Source of the DNA: Tessaracoccus sp. MC1865
Lineage (GTDB): Bacteria > Actinomycetota > Actinomycetes > Propionibacteriales > Propionibacteriaceae
Length of the DNA: 64,000 nt
Direction of reading: 5' to 3'
Assembly: GCF_017815535.1 (NCBI RefSeq)
Contig: NZ_CP072596.1
Location: 2,945,614-3,009,613, forward strand
Of the stretch, positions 52,454 to 62,982 are shown piece by piece. The stretch's first letter is position 1; each line of letters starts with the position of its first letter. A program made the position numbers and the translations under genes. The notes beneath the pieces are model-generated. The model worked only from the letters and a program-made list of their open reading frames with translations, did no database searches and was not told the DNA's origin.

Positions 52454-55400
52454 GTGATAACTGAACAGGGCAGCGCGACGACGCTTGGTCGCGCCCACGC
52501 GGAGGTACTGACCACCACGCGCAGGGGCAGTCCTGTCAACCTGCCGGCCCGTTTCCCCGAACTCCTTCGGACGCTACGCGCGGCCCGATCCGCGCTCTCC
52601 ACCGATGGGGCGAAGACGCTCACGTCGGGGTCGGAGTGGTTCCTCGACAATTACTACCTGATCGAACAGGCCCTCGGCCAGGTGCGGCAGGACCTGCCTG
52701 CGGCCTACTACCGGGAGCTGCCCTGGCTGGCCAGGGAGGGTGACGCAACCTGCCCCCCGCGAACCCTCGCACTGGCCGAGGCCGTCCTCGGCGCCGACGA
52801 GCTCCAGCTCGATCCGGAGCAGCTGTTCGGCTTCGTGGATCTCTATCAACAGCACAGCGTCCTGACCCAGGGGGATGTGTGGGCGCTGCCCACCATGCTG
52901 CGGGTCGTGCTGCTCCAGGCGATCATCGGGGCCGCATCGCGACTCGCAGGGCTCCCCGCAGCGAGGAACGCGCCACCCGTCGCAGATCCGCCCCTAGGCG
53001 ACGACGACGACATCATGGCCACCGCGGTGGTCAGCCTGCGCAAGCTCGACAGGTGGGACTGGAAGCCCGCCGCAGAACGGCTGAGCGTGGTGCATCGGAT
53101 GCTCGTCGACGGCGACCCCACCGGCCATTACCCCGTTATGGACTACGAGAGCCGGAACCGCTACCGGACCGCGATCGAGAAGGCGGCACGCACGGCCAGC
53201 CGCTCCGAGGTCGAGGTGGCCCAGGCTGCCCTCGCCCTGGCCGCCGATTCCACCACCCCCCGCGAGCGCCACGTGGGCTACTTCCTCATCGACGCCGGCC
53301 GGCGGCGGCTGGAGACGACCGTCGGCGGCCGGCCCGGGCTCCGTGAGCGGATCCGCCGGGCGCTCCTCGGCAGGCCCACCGCCACCTACCTCGTCCCGAT
53401 CCTGGTGATCACCACCGCCCTCGTGCTGGCCGCCGCCTTCTACTCGGGCACCCGGGCCGCGTGGGCCGCGGTCCCCGCCGCGATCCTGTCGCTCGTGCCC
53501 GCCTTGACGGCCGCGGTCCACCTCGTCAACTGGGCGTTCGGGCGTACCCTGCGTCCGCGGGTGCTGCCGAAGCTCGACTTCCGCGACGGCATCCCGACGG
53601 AGCACCGAACCCTGGTGGTGGTGCCCGGCCTCGTGTCCCGCCCGGCGGACGTCGACTCCCTCCTGGCCAACATCCGCGCCCACTACCTACGCAACCCGGA
53701 TCCCGGCCTGGCCTTCGCCGCGGTCACCGATTTCCCGGACGCCAAGGAGCCCACCGCTCCAGGCGACGACGAAGTCCTCGCGCACGCTCAGCGCGCGCTC
53801 GCCGAACTGAACGCCGCAACCGCCGGCGCCCCCTTCCTCATCCTCCATCGGCGCCGGATGTGGAACGAGACCCAGAGGTCCTGGATGGGATGGGAACGCA
53901 AGCGCGGGAAGCTGCAGGAGCTGGACAGGCTGCTGCGCGGCGCCACCGACACGTCGTTCGAGCTGGTGGCCGGAGACCGCACCCTGCTGGACGGTGTGCG
54001 CTACGTCATCACGCTCGACGCCGACACCGTGCTCCCCCCTGACGCCGCCGGGCGGCTCGCGGGCACGCTGGCACATCCGCTGAACCAGGCCACGTTCGAC
54101 GAGCGGGGACGGGTGGTGGCCGGCTACACCGTCCTGCAGCCGCGCGCCGAGACCGATCCCGTGAGCGCCAGCCGCTCCGCCTTCACGCGGGCGCTTGCCG
54201 GGGACTCCACCGTCGACCTCTACAACATGGCCGTCTCAGACGTCTACCAGGACCTCTTCGGCGAGGGCAACTACATGGGCAAGGGAATCTACGACGTGGA
54301 TTCCTTCGAACGCAGCCTCGAGGGCCTCGTTCCCGAGAACGCCCTGCTCAGCCACGACCTGTTCGAGGGTGCGCAGGGGCGGGCGGGGCTGGTCAGCGAC
54401 GTCACCGTCTACGAGGACTACCCCCCCAACTATCTGGTGGCCGCGTTGCGACTCAGCCGCTGGGTCCGGGGCGACTGGCAGCTGCTGCCCTGGCTGGGTT
54501 CGCGGGTGCCGACGGAGCGGGGTCACGCTCCCAACACCCTGCCGGTGGTCGCGCGCTGGAAGATGGCGGATAATCTGCGCCGCAGCCTCGTCCCGGCGTC
54601 CATCGTCGCGCTGCTGGCCTCCGGATGGCTGTGGCTGCCCGGGTCACCCTGGGCATGGACGCTCCTGGCACTGCTCGCCCCGGTCGTGGGCCTCGCGGCC
54701 GGCGTGGTGGGTGCACTGGCGACTGCCGCGTCCGCCCTGGTCCGTGGGGATCGGACGAGGCTGTGGAGGACGAGCGTTGCCCCACTGAGGCGGCAGTTCA
54801 GCAGGGCAGGGCTGCAGCTGGCGGGGCTGGCAGGCGACGCGGTCATCAGCCTCGAGGCGATCGTGCGCACCCTGTGGCGGATGAAGGTCTCGCGGCGCAA
54901 CCTCCTCGAGTGGACGACGGCGGCCGGGGCCGTCGGCCTCGTGGGCAAGGACGTCCGGCTCACCACGGCGGTCCGCGCCGCTCTCCCCGCCACCCTGCTG
55001 ACCCTCGCTCTCGGCGTCGCCGTCGTGCTCCTGCGCCCATCGGCGCTGCCGGCAGCGGCTCCATTCCTCGTTGCCTGGCTCGCGGCCCCGTTCATCCACT
55101 ACCTGGTGGGCCGCCCGGACCGCTGGGTCAAGCCCAGCCTGACCGCCGCCGACGACCGGAAGCTACGCACCCTGACGCGCAGGACCTGGCTCTTCTACGA
55201 GCAGTTCGTGGGGCCCGAGGACAACTGGCTCCCGCCGGACAACTACCAGGAGGTGCCCCTCGGGATCGTCGCCCACCGCACCTCCCCCACCAACGTCGGG
55301 CTGTACTTCATCGCCGCGCTGGCCGCGCACGACCGCGGCTACCTCGGCACACAGAGTTTCGTGTCCGGCCTCCAATCGGGCTTCGACTCCCTGGACCGCA

Positions 55401-58400
55401 TCGAGCACTATCGAGGCCATCCGGTGAACTGGGTGGACACCCGGAGCCTGGGCTCACTGCCCCCCAGCTACGTCTCGACGGTGGACAGCGGCAACCTCGC
55501 GGCCTGCCTCATCATCGTGGCCCAGGGGTGCGACGAACTGCCCGACGGCCCCGTCTGGCCCATCGCGGCCTGGGAGGGTCTGCGCGATGCCATCGCGCTG
55601 GTGAGCGACGGTGCCGCGGCTCTGGGCTCCGGCCAGCCGGCCCTCGTCGAGTACCTCGCTGGCCTGGACCGGCGGGTGGCCACGGTGGAGGCCGACCCGA
55701 CGAGCTGGCTCGACGCCCTCCCTGCCCTCCTGGCCGACGTGCGGGCCAACGTCTCGCTGCTCCTGGCGGACCTGGTGGAGCATGGGCGCGGGTTGGATCC
55801 CGGAGCCGTCGCGGCCCTCCGCCTCCACGCCGGTCTCCTCCAACGTCACCTCGAGGCGCTCGCACGGGAGGCCGGTCTGGCACTTCCGTGGCTGTCGTCG
55901 CGACCGGATCCGGCCTGGGAGGACGCGCTCGGCCGCGGCCCGGCGGCCGTGGCCTGGCACCGTGTCCGCGAGGCTCTGCCTCTCGAGCTGACCTGGGCCG
56001 ACCTGCCTCGGGCGAGCCGCGAGGCCGCCGCCGGTGCCCGCGACCTCGTCGCGGCGCTCTCCGACGCGCCTCCCCCGGCACGCGAGTGGGCGCTGGCGCT
56101 GACGGTGTCGCTCGATGAGGCGGCAGCGGCCGCCGACCGGACCTTGGACTCGTTGCAGGCCCTCGCCACCCGCGCCCGGGCGATGGTGGCCGACATGGAC
56201 TTCGGCTTCCTCTACGACCGGGGACGCGGGGTGTTCCACATCGGCTTCAACATCAACTCCGGCCTCCTCGACGACAGCTACTACGATCTGCTGGCCTCCG
56301 AGTCGCGGATCGCCAGCCTGATCGCCATCGCCAAGCGCGACGTCCCGCAGGACCACTGGCTCCACCTGGGCCGCCCGATGACTCGGACGCTGGCGGGCGA
56401 CTACTCGATCACGTCCTGGAGCGGGACGATGTTCGAGTACCTCATGCCCACCCTCATGGTGCCCACGCCGCGCGCGAGCCTGCTGGGCCACAGCTGCGCC
56501 GCGATCGTGGCCCACCACATCGCCTACGGCCGGAGGCGCGGTGTCCCGTGGGGCATCTCAGAGTCCGGCTTCTACGCCTTCGACGCGGCCTCCGGCTATC
56601 AGTACCGGGCGTTCGGGGTGCCGGGTGCGGGGCTCACCCGCGGGCTCGCCGATGACCTGGTGGTGGCCCCCTACGCCAGCGTTCTGGGCCTGCCCTACGA
56701 CCCGTCGGCCGTCGTGGAGAACCTTGACCGGTTGGAGGCACTGGGCGCCCTCGGTCGCTACGGGATGTACGAGGCGGTGGACTTCACCCCGTCCAGGGTG
56801 CCGCTGGGCCATGACTTCGGCATCGTCCGGTCCCACATGGCTCATCACCAGGGCATGATCATGCTCGCCCTGGCGGCCCACCTCGACGGGCGGCGGATGG
56901 TGAGGCGGTTCGCGCGCGAGCCGTTCACTGCGGCCATCAGCCTGCTCCTGGCCGAGCAGGTGCCGGAGGGCGGCAGCCTCCGACTGCCCACGCCGGAACC
57001 CGCGGACGACGGAGGCTCCGACGGTGGTGCCGGGAACGACGCGGCGGGGGCCGTGCCCACCGCGCCGTGGACCGTCGGCCCGCCGCAGGGGCAGACGGTG
57101 GCCGTGCACTGCCTCTCCAACGGCCGCTACACGGTGCTGCTGACCGACAGCGGCGCCGGCCACAGCACCCACGAGGGTGTCGCGCTGACCCGCTGGCGCG
57201 CCGACGAGGCGCTGGACGACAGCGGATCCTGGCTCTATCTGCAGGATCTGACCAGCGGGACGCTGTGGTCCGCGGCGGCCCGTCCGTGCGGGCCCGTGCC
57301 GGCGGAGACCGTCTTCAGCGCCTCACGGGCGGAGTACCGGCAGGGACACGCCGGCATCCACAGCCACCTCGACATCACGGTCGCCGCCCGCGACGACGTC
57401 GAGATCCGGATGCTCGACGTGCGCAACGAGTCCGCCGAGTCCCGCCGGCTCGGGCTGACCAGCTTCGCGGAGGTCGCGCTGGCCCCGGCAGGCGACGACC
57501 AGCGACATCCCGCGTTCAGCCGGCTCTTCGTCGAGGCGGAGGACCTGCCCGACCTGCCCGGGCTGCTGCTGCGGCGCAGGCCGCGCTCGGCCGAGGAGAC
57601 GGAGCGGTTCGTCGTCCACTTCCTGGTCCGCGGGCCCGAGCCTGAGGGCGCCGAGTGGGGCCGGGTGCGCTCCACCAGCGACCGGGCCAGGTTCCTCGGG
57701 CGGCACCGGACCCCCGCACGCCCCCGGGCCCTCGACCATCGCACTGGGTGGTGGCGGGGCTTGGAGGAGTTCCCCGAGGCGCCCCTGGACCCCGCGGTGG
57801 CGCTGGGGCAGGAGGTCTTTCTGGAAGCCCACGGACGCGTCCGATTGGCCGTGGTCACCGCCTTCGCGGCGAGCCGTGAGGAGGCCCTCCACCTCGCCGA
57901 CCGTTACCGGGTGTGGGCACACCTCGAGCACGCCGCTGGCGTCGCGGCGGCCCACGCTCAGCGCGAGCTGCGCGAACTCGGCTTCGCCGGCGGCGATCTG
58001 GCGCACACCCAGCGGCTGCTGGGCCTGCTCCTCTTCCCACCGTCGGGCCTGAGGGTCGCCGGCCCCGAGGCGGCCGGACCTGGTGAGGCCCTGGGCGCGC
58101 TGTGGGGGCTGGGTATCTCCGGTGACCTGCCCATCGTCTACCTCGGCATCGCGGACGACGGCGACCTGGCCCTCCTGGAACAACTGCTGCGCGCCCAGTC
58201 CTACTGGCGACGCCGCGGCATCGAGGTGGATCTCGCTGTCGTCGACGAGGAACCCACCGGCTATGCGGCCGACGTGCGCGACTCGGCGCTCGCTCTGGTC
58301 GGCCGGCTGGGCGCCGACCGCTGGCTGGGCCGTCGCGGCGGCGTGTTCATGCTCAACCGCGACCACGTGGGCGGCCACGCGCTCGAGTGGCTTCGCCATG

Positions 58401-60895
58401 CCGCACGTGTGGTGTTCGACGCGGGCCAAGGCGACCTTCCCGCCCGGCTTGGACGCCTGATGGGCCCCGCGCCCGCCGCGCTGCCACCGTTCGATCCTCG
58501 ACCCGGGGACCAGACGAGCAGCATGTTGTCCGCCGCCGCCGGCCCATCGGTGGTCCGCCCCACCGGGCTCTCGTTCGACAACGGTCTGGGCGGCTTCGAC
58601 GCCGACGCGCGGGAGTACCAGATCTTCCTCCCGCCGGGCGTGACCACACCTGCGCCCTGGTCCAACGTGATCGCCACGCCCGACGTCGGATGCCTGGCCA
58701 CAGAGGCTGGCCTGGGCGCCGCCTGGTCGGTCAACAGCGGGGAGAACCGGCTGGTCGCCTGGCGCAACGACCCGCTGGCTGACCAGGCGTCCCACGCCGT
58801 GTACGTGCGCGACGAGGAGACGGGGGCCTTCTGGTCGACGACCCCGCAACCAGCGGGCGGCGAGCGACCCACCCTGGTGCGCCACGGCCTCGGGTACACC
58901 GCCTACGAGTACTCCAGCCATGCGCTGCGGCTGACCACCACAGTGTTCGCCAGCCCAGATCCGGCGGCCGTGGTGGTGCGGGTGCACGTGGCCAACGTGG
59001 CGGACCGTCCCCGCCGCATTACGCTCACCTACTTCGCCGACCTGGTGCTGGGTGGCACCCACGAAACGACGCGACATCACGTGACGGCCCGGTACGACGA
59101 GGCCACCGGCGCCATCACTGCCCGGAACCCGTTCCACACCGACCTGGCGGACCGTGTGGCGTGGGTGGCCACCACGCACCCGCTGCACGGGTGGACGGCC
59201 GATCGTAGAGGGTTCATCGGGCGCATGGGCAGCCTGGCGAGCCCGGCCGGTCTGTCCCTGATCGGGCTGTCGCGGCGCGACGGGCCCGGGGTGGACCCGT
59301 GCGCGGTGCTCCAGGTGCACCTCAGCCTCGCGCCCGGCGGATCGGACGAGGTGGCGTTCCTGCTCGGGCAGGCCGACTCGTCGGAGGCTGCGACCGAGGC
59401 CATCGCACGGCTACGCGTACCAGGGGCGATCGACGCGACGCACGCCGAGGTCGGCCGGCTGTGGGCCGGGGCGCTCGGTGGCGTGAGGGTGGAGACGCCG
59501 GACCCGGCCATGGATCTGCTCCTCAACACCTGGCTGCCGTACCAGACCCTGTCCGCACGGCTCTGGGGGCGCACCGGGTTCTACCAGTCCAGCGGCGCCT
59601 ACGGCTTCCGCGACCAACTGCAGGACGTCATGGCGGTGCTGTGGTCCAGGCCGGATCTCGCCCGGGAGCACCTGCTGCGGGCCGCTGCCCATCAGTTCGA
59701 GGACGGCGACGTCCTGCACTGGTGGCACCCGCCCACCGGCCGCGGTGTCCGCACACGCATCTCCGACGACCTGCTGTGGCTGCCGTACGTGACCGCGAAC
59801 TACGTCCGCGCCACGGGTGACGTCGACGTCCTCCGGGAGAGCGTGCCCTTCCTGCGGGGCGACCCCCTAGCCGCCCACGAAGCCGAACGGTACGACTCGT
59901 TCCGGGTGTCCCACGGCGAGGGCGACCTGCTCGAGCACTGCCGCAGGGCGGTGCGGCGCGGGATCACCTCCGGCGCCCACGGGCTACCCCTCATGGGCAC
60001 CGGGGACTGGAACGACGGCATGAACCGGGTGGGAGCAGAGGGTCGCGGCGAGAGCGTCTGGTTGGGCTGGTTCGGCGGCGCGGCCAGCCGCGAGTTCGCG
60101 TATCTCTGCGAGCGCGCGGGGCACGCGGACGAGGCCACCGCCCACCGGGCCCGGGCGGACGAGCTGTTCGCCGCCGTCGAGGCCCACGGGTGGGACGGCC
60201 GGTGGTACCTGCGAGCGTTCTACGACGACGGGCACCCGCTCGGCTCGGCGGGCGAGGCAGAGGCGCGGATCGACTCGATCGCGCAGAGCTGGGCGCTGCT
60301 CTCGGGCGCGCCCAGAAGCGACCGGACGACCACCGCCCTGGCGTCCGCCGTCGAGAACCTGGTGCGGTGGGAGGACCGGTTGGCATTGTTGCTGACCCCG
60401 CCGTTCGAGCACACCCCCGACGACCCCGGTTACATCAAGGGCTACCTGCCCGGAATCAGGGAAAACGGCGGCCAGTACACGCACGCGGCCGCCTGGCTTG
60501 CGTGGGCTGCAGCCGAGGCGGGTGACGGCGACACCGCGCACCGGTTGTTCGACCTCATCAGCCCCGTCCGCCGCACGGCCGACGCCGACGGGGTGGCCAG
60601 ATACCTGGCCGAGCCCTACGTGCTGGCCGCCGACGTGTACAGCCGCGAGCCGCACGTGGGCAGGGCCGGCTGGACCTGGTACACGGGATCCAGCTCCTGG
60701 CTCTACCGGGTGGGGGTGGAGGCCATCCTGGGCCTCTCCTGGGACGGCAACACGCTCCGCGTCGCCCCTCAGTTGCCGCGCGACTGGGACGGGTACCGCG
60801 CCACCGTGCGTCGCAGTGGGCGGCGCATCGACGTGACGGTCCGACGCGACGGCGACGGGTGGAAGGTGGAGCAGGATGAGCAGACCGATGACTAA
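52454..60895 (+). CDS. Cyclic beta-1,2-glucan synthase-like (GT84 / transglycosylation / GH94) multidomain protein
   Basis: I use GTG at 52454 (AAGGGGGA four bases upstream), giving 2,813 residues; GTG at 52430 is possible. Domains: a membrane-linked GT84-type glycosyltransferase with helices near 310-365 and LDADTVLPPDA (DxD) near 520; further helices near 715-762 and 845-885; a middle domain of about 900-1530 with WVDTRSLGSLPP, FNINSGLLDDSYYDLLASE and GISESGFYAFD; and a GH94 phosphorylase-type region of about 1550-2800 with two beta-sandwich repeats and the catalytic-acid motif GDWNDGM near 2517. This is the architecture of NdvB/Cgs, which makes osmoregulated cyclic beta-1,2-glucans. UDP-glucose would be the donor. 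It appears monocistronic. Confidence 0.9.
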   Translation: MITEQGSATTLGRAHAEVLTTTRRGSPVNLPARFPELLRTLRAARSALSTDGAKTLTSGSEWFLDNYYLIEQALGQVRQDLPAAYYRELPWLAREGDATCPPRTLALAEAVLGADELQLDPEQLFGFVDLYQQHSVLTQGDVWALPTMLRVVLLQAIIGAASRLAGLPAARNAPPVADPPLGDDDDIMATAVVSLRKLDRWDWKPAAERLSVVHRMLVDGDPTGHYPVMDYESRNRYRTAIEKAARTASRSEVEVAQAALALAADSTTPRERHVGYFLIDAGRRRLETTVGGRPGLRERIRRALLGRPTATYLVPILVITTALVLAAAFYSGTRAAWAAVPAAILSLVPALTAAVHLVNWAFGRTLRPRVLPKLDFRDGIPTEHRTLVVVPGLVSRPADVDSLLANIRAHYLRNPDPGLAFAAVTDFPDAKEPTAPGDDEVLAHAQRALAELNAATAGAPFLILHRRRMWNETQRSWMGWERKRGKLQELDRLLRGATDTSFELVAGDRTLLDGVRYVITLDADTVLPPDAAGRLAGTLAHPLNQATFDERGRVVAGYTVLQPRAETDPVSASRSAFTRALAGDSTVDLYNMAVSDVYQDLFGEGNYMGKGIYDVDSFERSLEGLVPENALLSHDLFEGAQGRAGLVSDVTVYEDYPPNYLVAALRLSRWVRGDWQLLPWLGSRVPTERGHAPNTLPVVARWKMADNLRRSLVPASIVALLASGWLWLPGSPWAWTLLALLAPVVGLAAGVVGALATAASALVRGDRTRLWRTSVAPLRRQFSRAGLQLAGLAGDAVISLEAIVRTLWRMKVSRRNLLEWTTAAGAVGLVGKDVRLTTAVRAALPATLLTLALGVAVVLLRPSALPAAAPFLVAWLAAPFIHYLVGRPDRWVKPSLTAADDRKLRTLTRRTWLFYEQFVGPEDNWLPPDNYQEVPLGIVAHRTSPTNVGLYFIAALAAHDRGYLGTQSFVSGLQSGFDSLDRIEHYRGHPVNWVDTRSLGSLPPSYVSTVDSGNLAACLIIVAQGCDELPDGPVWPIAAWEGLRDAIALVSDGAAALGSGQPALVEYLAGLDRRVATVEADPTSWLDALPALLADVRANVSLLLADLVEHGRGLDPGAVAALRLHAGLLQRHLEALAREAGLALPWLSSRPDPAWEDALGRGPAAVAWHRVREALPLELTWADLPRASREAAAGARDLVAALSDAPPPAREWALALTVSLDEAAAAADRTLDSLQALATRARAMVADMDFGFLYDRGRGVFHIGFNINSGLLDDSYYDLLASESRIASLIAIAKRDVPQDHWLHLGRPMTRTLAGDYSITSWSGTMFEYLMPTLMVPTPRASLLGHSCAAIVAHHIAYGRRRGVPWGISESGFYAFDAASGYQYRAFGVPGAGLTRGLADDLVVAPYASVLGLPYDPSAVVENLDRLEALGALGRYGMYEAVDFTPSRVPLGHDFGIVRSHMAHHQGMIMLALAAHLDGRRMVRRFAREPFTAAISLLLAEQVPEGGSLRLPTPEPADDGGSDGGAGNDAAGAVPTAPWTVGPPQGQTVAVHCLSNGRYTVLLTDSGAGHSTHEGVALTRWRADEALDDSGSWLYLQDLTSGTLWSAAARPCGPVPAETVFSASRAEYRQGHAGIHSHLDITVAARDDVEIRMLDVRNESAESRRLGLTSFAEVALAPAGDDQRHPAFSRLFVEAEDLPDLPGLLLRRRPRSAEETERFVVHFLVRGPEPEGAEWGRVRSTSDRARFLGRHRTPARPRALDHRTGWWRGLEEFPEAPLDPAVALGQEVFLEAHGRVRLAVVTAFAASREEALHLADRYRVWAHLEHAAGVAAAHAQRELRELGFAGGDLAHTQRLLGLLLFPPSGLRVAGPEAAGPGEALGALWGLGISGDLPIVYLGIADDGDLALLEQLLRAQSYWRRRGIEVDLAVVDEEPTGYAADVRDSALALVGRLGADRWLGRRGGVFMLNRDHVGGHALEWLRHAARVVFDAGQGDLPARLGRLMGPAPAALPPFDPRPGDQTSSMLSAAAGPSVVRPTGLSFDNGLGGFDADAREYQIFLPPGVTTPAPWSNVIATPDVGCLATEAGLGAAWSVNSGENRLVAWRNDPLADQASHAVYVRDEETGAFWSTTPQPAGGERPTLVRHGLGYTAYEYSSHALRLTTTVFASPDPAAVVVRVHVANVADRPRRITLTYFADLVLGGTHETTRHHVTARYDEATGAITARNPFHTDLADRVAWVATTHPLHGWTADRRGFIGRMGSLASPAGLSLIGLSRRDGPGVDPCAVLQVHLSLAPGGSDEVAFLLGQADSSEAATEAIARLRVPGAIDATHAEVGRLWAGALGGVRVETPDPAMDLLLNTWLPYQTLSARLWGRTGFYQSSGAYGFRDQLQDVMAVLWSRPDLAREHLLRAAAHQFEDGDVLHWWHPPTGRGVRTRISDDLLWLPYVTANYVRATGDVDVLRESVPFLRGDPLAAHEAERYDSFRVSHGEGDLLEHCRRAVRRGITSGAHGLPLMGTGDWNDGMNRVGAEGRGESVWLGWFGGAASREFAYLCERAGHADEATAHRARADELFAAVEAHGWDGRWYLRAFYDDGHPLGSAGEAEARIDSIAQSWALLSGAPRSDRTTTALASAVENLVRWEDRLALLLTPPFEHTPDDPGYIKGYLPGIRENGGQYTHAAAWLAWAAAEAGDGDTAHRLFDLISPVRRTADADGVARYLAEPYVLAADVYSREPHVGRAGWTWYTGSSSWLYRVGVEAILGLSWDGNTLRVAPQLPRDWDGYRATVRRSGRRIDVTVRRDGDGWKVEQDEQTDD

Positions 60896-60964
60896 CAGGC
60901 AACGGCCCCGGACCGACGACGGCGCCAGGCGTACGATGGCAAACACTCCACGACAGGGGGCACT

Positions 60965-61975
60965 ATGTTCGAGCGCGTACTAGCTCCGTTGGACGGTTCT
61001 GCCCTGGCCGCCAGCGTCCTTCCGCATGTGGCCAGGATCGCTCCCGCGGGTTCGCAGACGCTGCTGCTTCGAGTTCTCGAACAGAACGTCGAGGCCACTC
61101 TGAGCGATCCCCTCGAGTGGCGCATGCGCCGCGACGTCGCAGAGGTCTACCTCGACGACGTCGCGCGGCGGATCGGCTTGGACACGGAGTTGCATCCCGT
61201 CTCCCGCGTGGAGGAGGGCTGCGCTGCGGACCGCATCCTGGCGGTGGCGCGCGAGTGGGACGCCCAGTTGATCGCCCTGTGCAGCCACGGGGCGGGGGGC
61301 CTGAACGCGTGGAACCTCAACTCTGTGGCGTTCAAGGTGGCACAGCGGACCGGCACGTCCCTGCTGCTCGTGCGCGGCTACCAGTTCAGCTCAGACTCAC
61401 CCGATGAGACGCTGGCCTCCGAGTCGTACCGACGCATCCTGGTGCCCATGGACGGGTCTCTGCGGGCGGAGCACGTGCTGGGCGCGGCAGATGCCATCGC
61501 CTCCGGGACAGGTGCGACGATCGTGCTGGCCCATGTGGTGCAGCCGCCCAGGTACATCCATCGACGCAGCGAGAGCGTGGTCGAGTCGATCGTCGACGGG
61601 GCCATCAACCAGTTCATCTCCGAGGCGCAGTCCTATCTGGATGAGGTGGCCTCAGGGCTGCAGTCGCCCACCGAGGTGCGGGTGCTCCGCGACCGTGACC
61701 CCGCGGCCGCACTGCACGCGTTGGCCGCCGACGAGGGGGTGGACCTGGTTCTGGTCAGCGCGCACGGACAGTCCGGGCAGCGCTACTGGCCCCACGGCGG
61801 ACTCGCCACCAGCTTCATCCTCCACGGCACGACCACCTTGCTGGTGTTGCAGGACGTGCCATGGGACGACCTCCTGCCCAGTCAGGCGGAGATGTCCGCC
61901 AGCCGGCCCCCAGCCCCGGGCCAGCGCGCCACGGGAACCCTCCCCGGCCAGACCGGACCCGTCCCGGTCGCCTGA
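60965..61975 (+). CDS. Universal stress protein with two tandem USP domains
   Basis: A 336-residue cytoplasmic protein: USP domain one at about 1-140 (VLAPLDGSALAASVLPH, LCSHGAGGLNAWNLNSVAFKV) and two at about 158-300 (RILVPMDGSLRAEHVL, LVSAHGQSGQRYWPHGGLATSFI). The ATP-binding glycine pattern is partly altered in both. The C-terminal 35 residues are disordered. AGGGGG lies five bases before the ATG. It may be read from the same promoter region as the glucan synthase or its own; roles in stress survival are typical. Confidence 0.88.
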   Translation: MFERVLAPLDGSALAASVLPHVARIAPAGSQTLLLRVLEQNVEATLSDPLEWRMRRDVAEVYLDDVARRIGLDTELHPVSRVEEGCAADRILAVAREWDAQLIALCSHGAGGLNAWNLNSVAFKVAQRTGTSLLLVRGYQFSSDSPDETLASESYRRILVPMDGSLRAEHVLGAADAIASGTGATIVLAHVVQPPRYIHRRSESVVESIVDGAINQFISEAQSYLDEVASGLQSPTEVRVLRDRDPAAALHALAADEGVDLVLVSAHGQSGQRYWPHGGLATSFILHGTTTLLVLQDVPWDDLLPSQAEMSASRPPAPGQRATGTLPGQTGPVPVA

Positions 61976-62076
61976 TCATCGGGCGCGGGATCAAGGACCC
62001 GTTGCCCGCCATCACGCGCTCATGACGTTCCAGGAACGTTCCACGGGAAGGTGGCACCGTCCGGAGCATCCGTCGA

Positions 62077-62934
62077 TCAGAAGACGGGGCGGCCCCCGGT
62101 GACACCGAGGACGGTGCCTGAGACGTAGCTCGCCTCGTCGGAGGCCAGGAACACGAACGCCGCCGCCACCTCGATGGGGTGCCCGGCCCGGCCGAGCGGG
62201 ACGTCGGAGCCGAAGCCCTCCACTTTCTTGGCGTTCATGGTCGCGGGGATCAAGGGCGTCCAGATGGGGCCGGGCGCGACGGCGTTGACGCGGGTGTTTT
62301 GCCCGCCGAGCTCGGAGGCCATGTTGACGGCCATGTTGTTCAGCGCCGCCTTGGTGGCCGCGTAGTCGAGGAGGTTCTCCGACGGGTCGAAGGCCTGGAT
62401 CGACGTCGTGATGATGATCGAACCGTCCTTCAACTCATCCGCCAGCGCCTTGGCTAGCCAGAAGGGCCCGAACACGTTGGTCTGGAACGTCCGCTCCACC
62501 TGCTCGTCCGGGAACTCGGTCATGTCCTCGTGCGTCATCTGGTAGGCCGCGTTGGCGACGAGGATGTCGACGCCGCCGAGGAGTTGCACGGCCTTGGCGG
62601 CGAGTTCCTTGTTGCTCTGGGCGTCCCTCAGGTCGCTGGCGACGGACTCACCCGTGCGGCCCTGGGCGCGGATCAGCTCGACGGTGTCGCGGGCGTCGTC
62701 CTCCTCTTGGGGGAGGTGGGAGATCACGACGTCGGCGCCCTCCTTCGCGAACGCGATGGCTACGGCGCGGCCGATGCCGGAGTCGCCACCGGTGATCAGG
62801 GCCCGCTTGCCCACGAGACGCTCACGCCCGATCCACGACGTCTCGCCGTGGTCTGGCTGTGGGTTCAGGTCGGCCGTGCGGCCGGGCCATTCCTGCTGCT
62901 GCGAGGGGATGCTGGTCAGGTCTGCTCGTTCCAT
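62077..62934 (-). CDS. Short-chain dehydrogenase/reductase (YhxC/YhdF-like)
   Basis: The 285-residue NAD(P)-dependent oxidoreductase has the cofactor motif TGGDSGIGRAVA near residue 49, NAAY near 130, the catalytic Tyr and Lys in LLDYAATKAAL near 190, and PGPIWTPL. The N-terminal 40 residues (PSQQQEWPGRTADLNPQPDHG) are characteristic of the YhxC/YhdF subgroup. A purine-rich AGGGA precedes the ATG. Substrate unknown. Confidence 0.9.
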   Translation of the reverse strand: MERADLTSIPSQQQEWPGRTADLNPQPDHGETSWIGRERLVGKRALITGGDSGIGRAVAIAFAKEGADVVISHLPQEEDDARDTVELIRAQGRTGESVASDLRDAQSNKELAAKAVQLLGGVDILVANAAYQMTHEDMTEFPDEQVERTFQTNVFGPFWLAKALADELKDGSIIITTSIQAFDPSENLLDYAATKAALNNMAVNMASELGGQNTRVNAVAPGPIWTPLIPATMNAKKVEGFGSDVPLGRAGHPIEVAAAFVFLASDEASYVSGTVLGVTGGRPVF

Positions 62935-62982
62935 CGTCCCTGTCTACCAGCCGTCGGGGCCAAGCAAAAGGGCTAGCGGGAG

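Noticed and set aside
62026-62038. CGTTCC-A-GGAACG inverted repeat
   Set aside because: It resembles no operator I know and is too short to be a convincing terminator.
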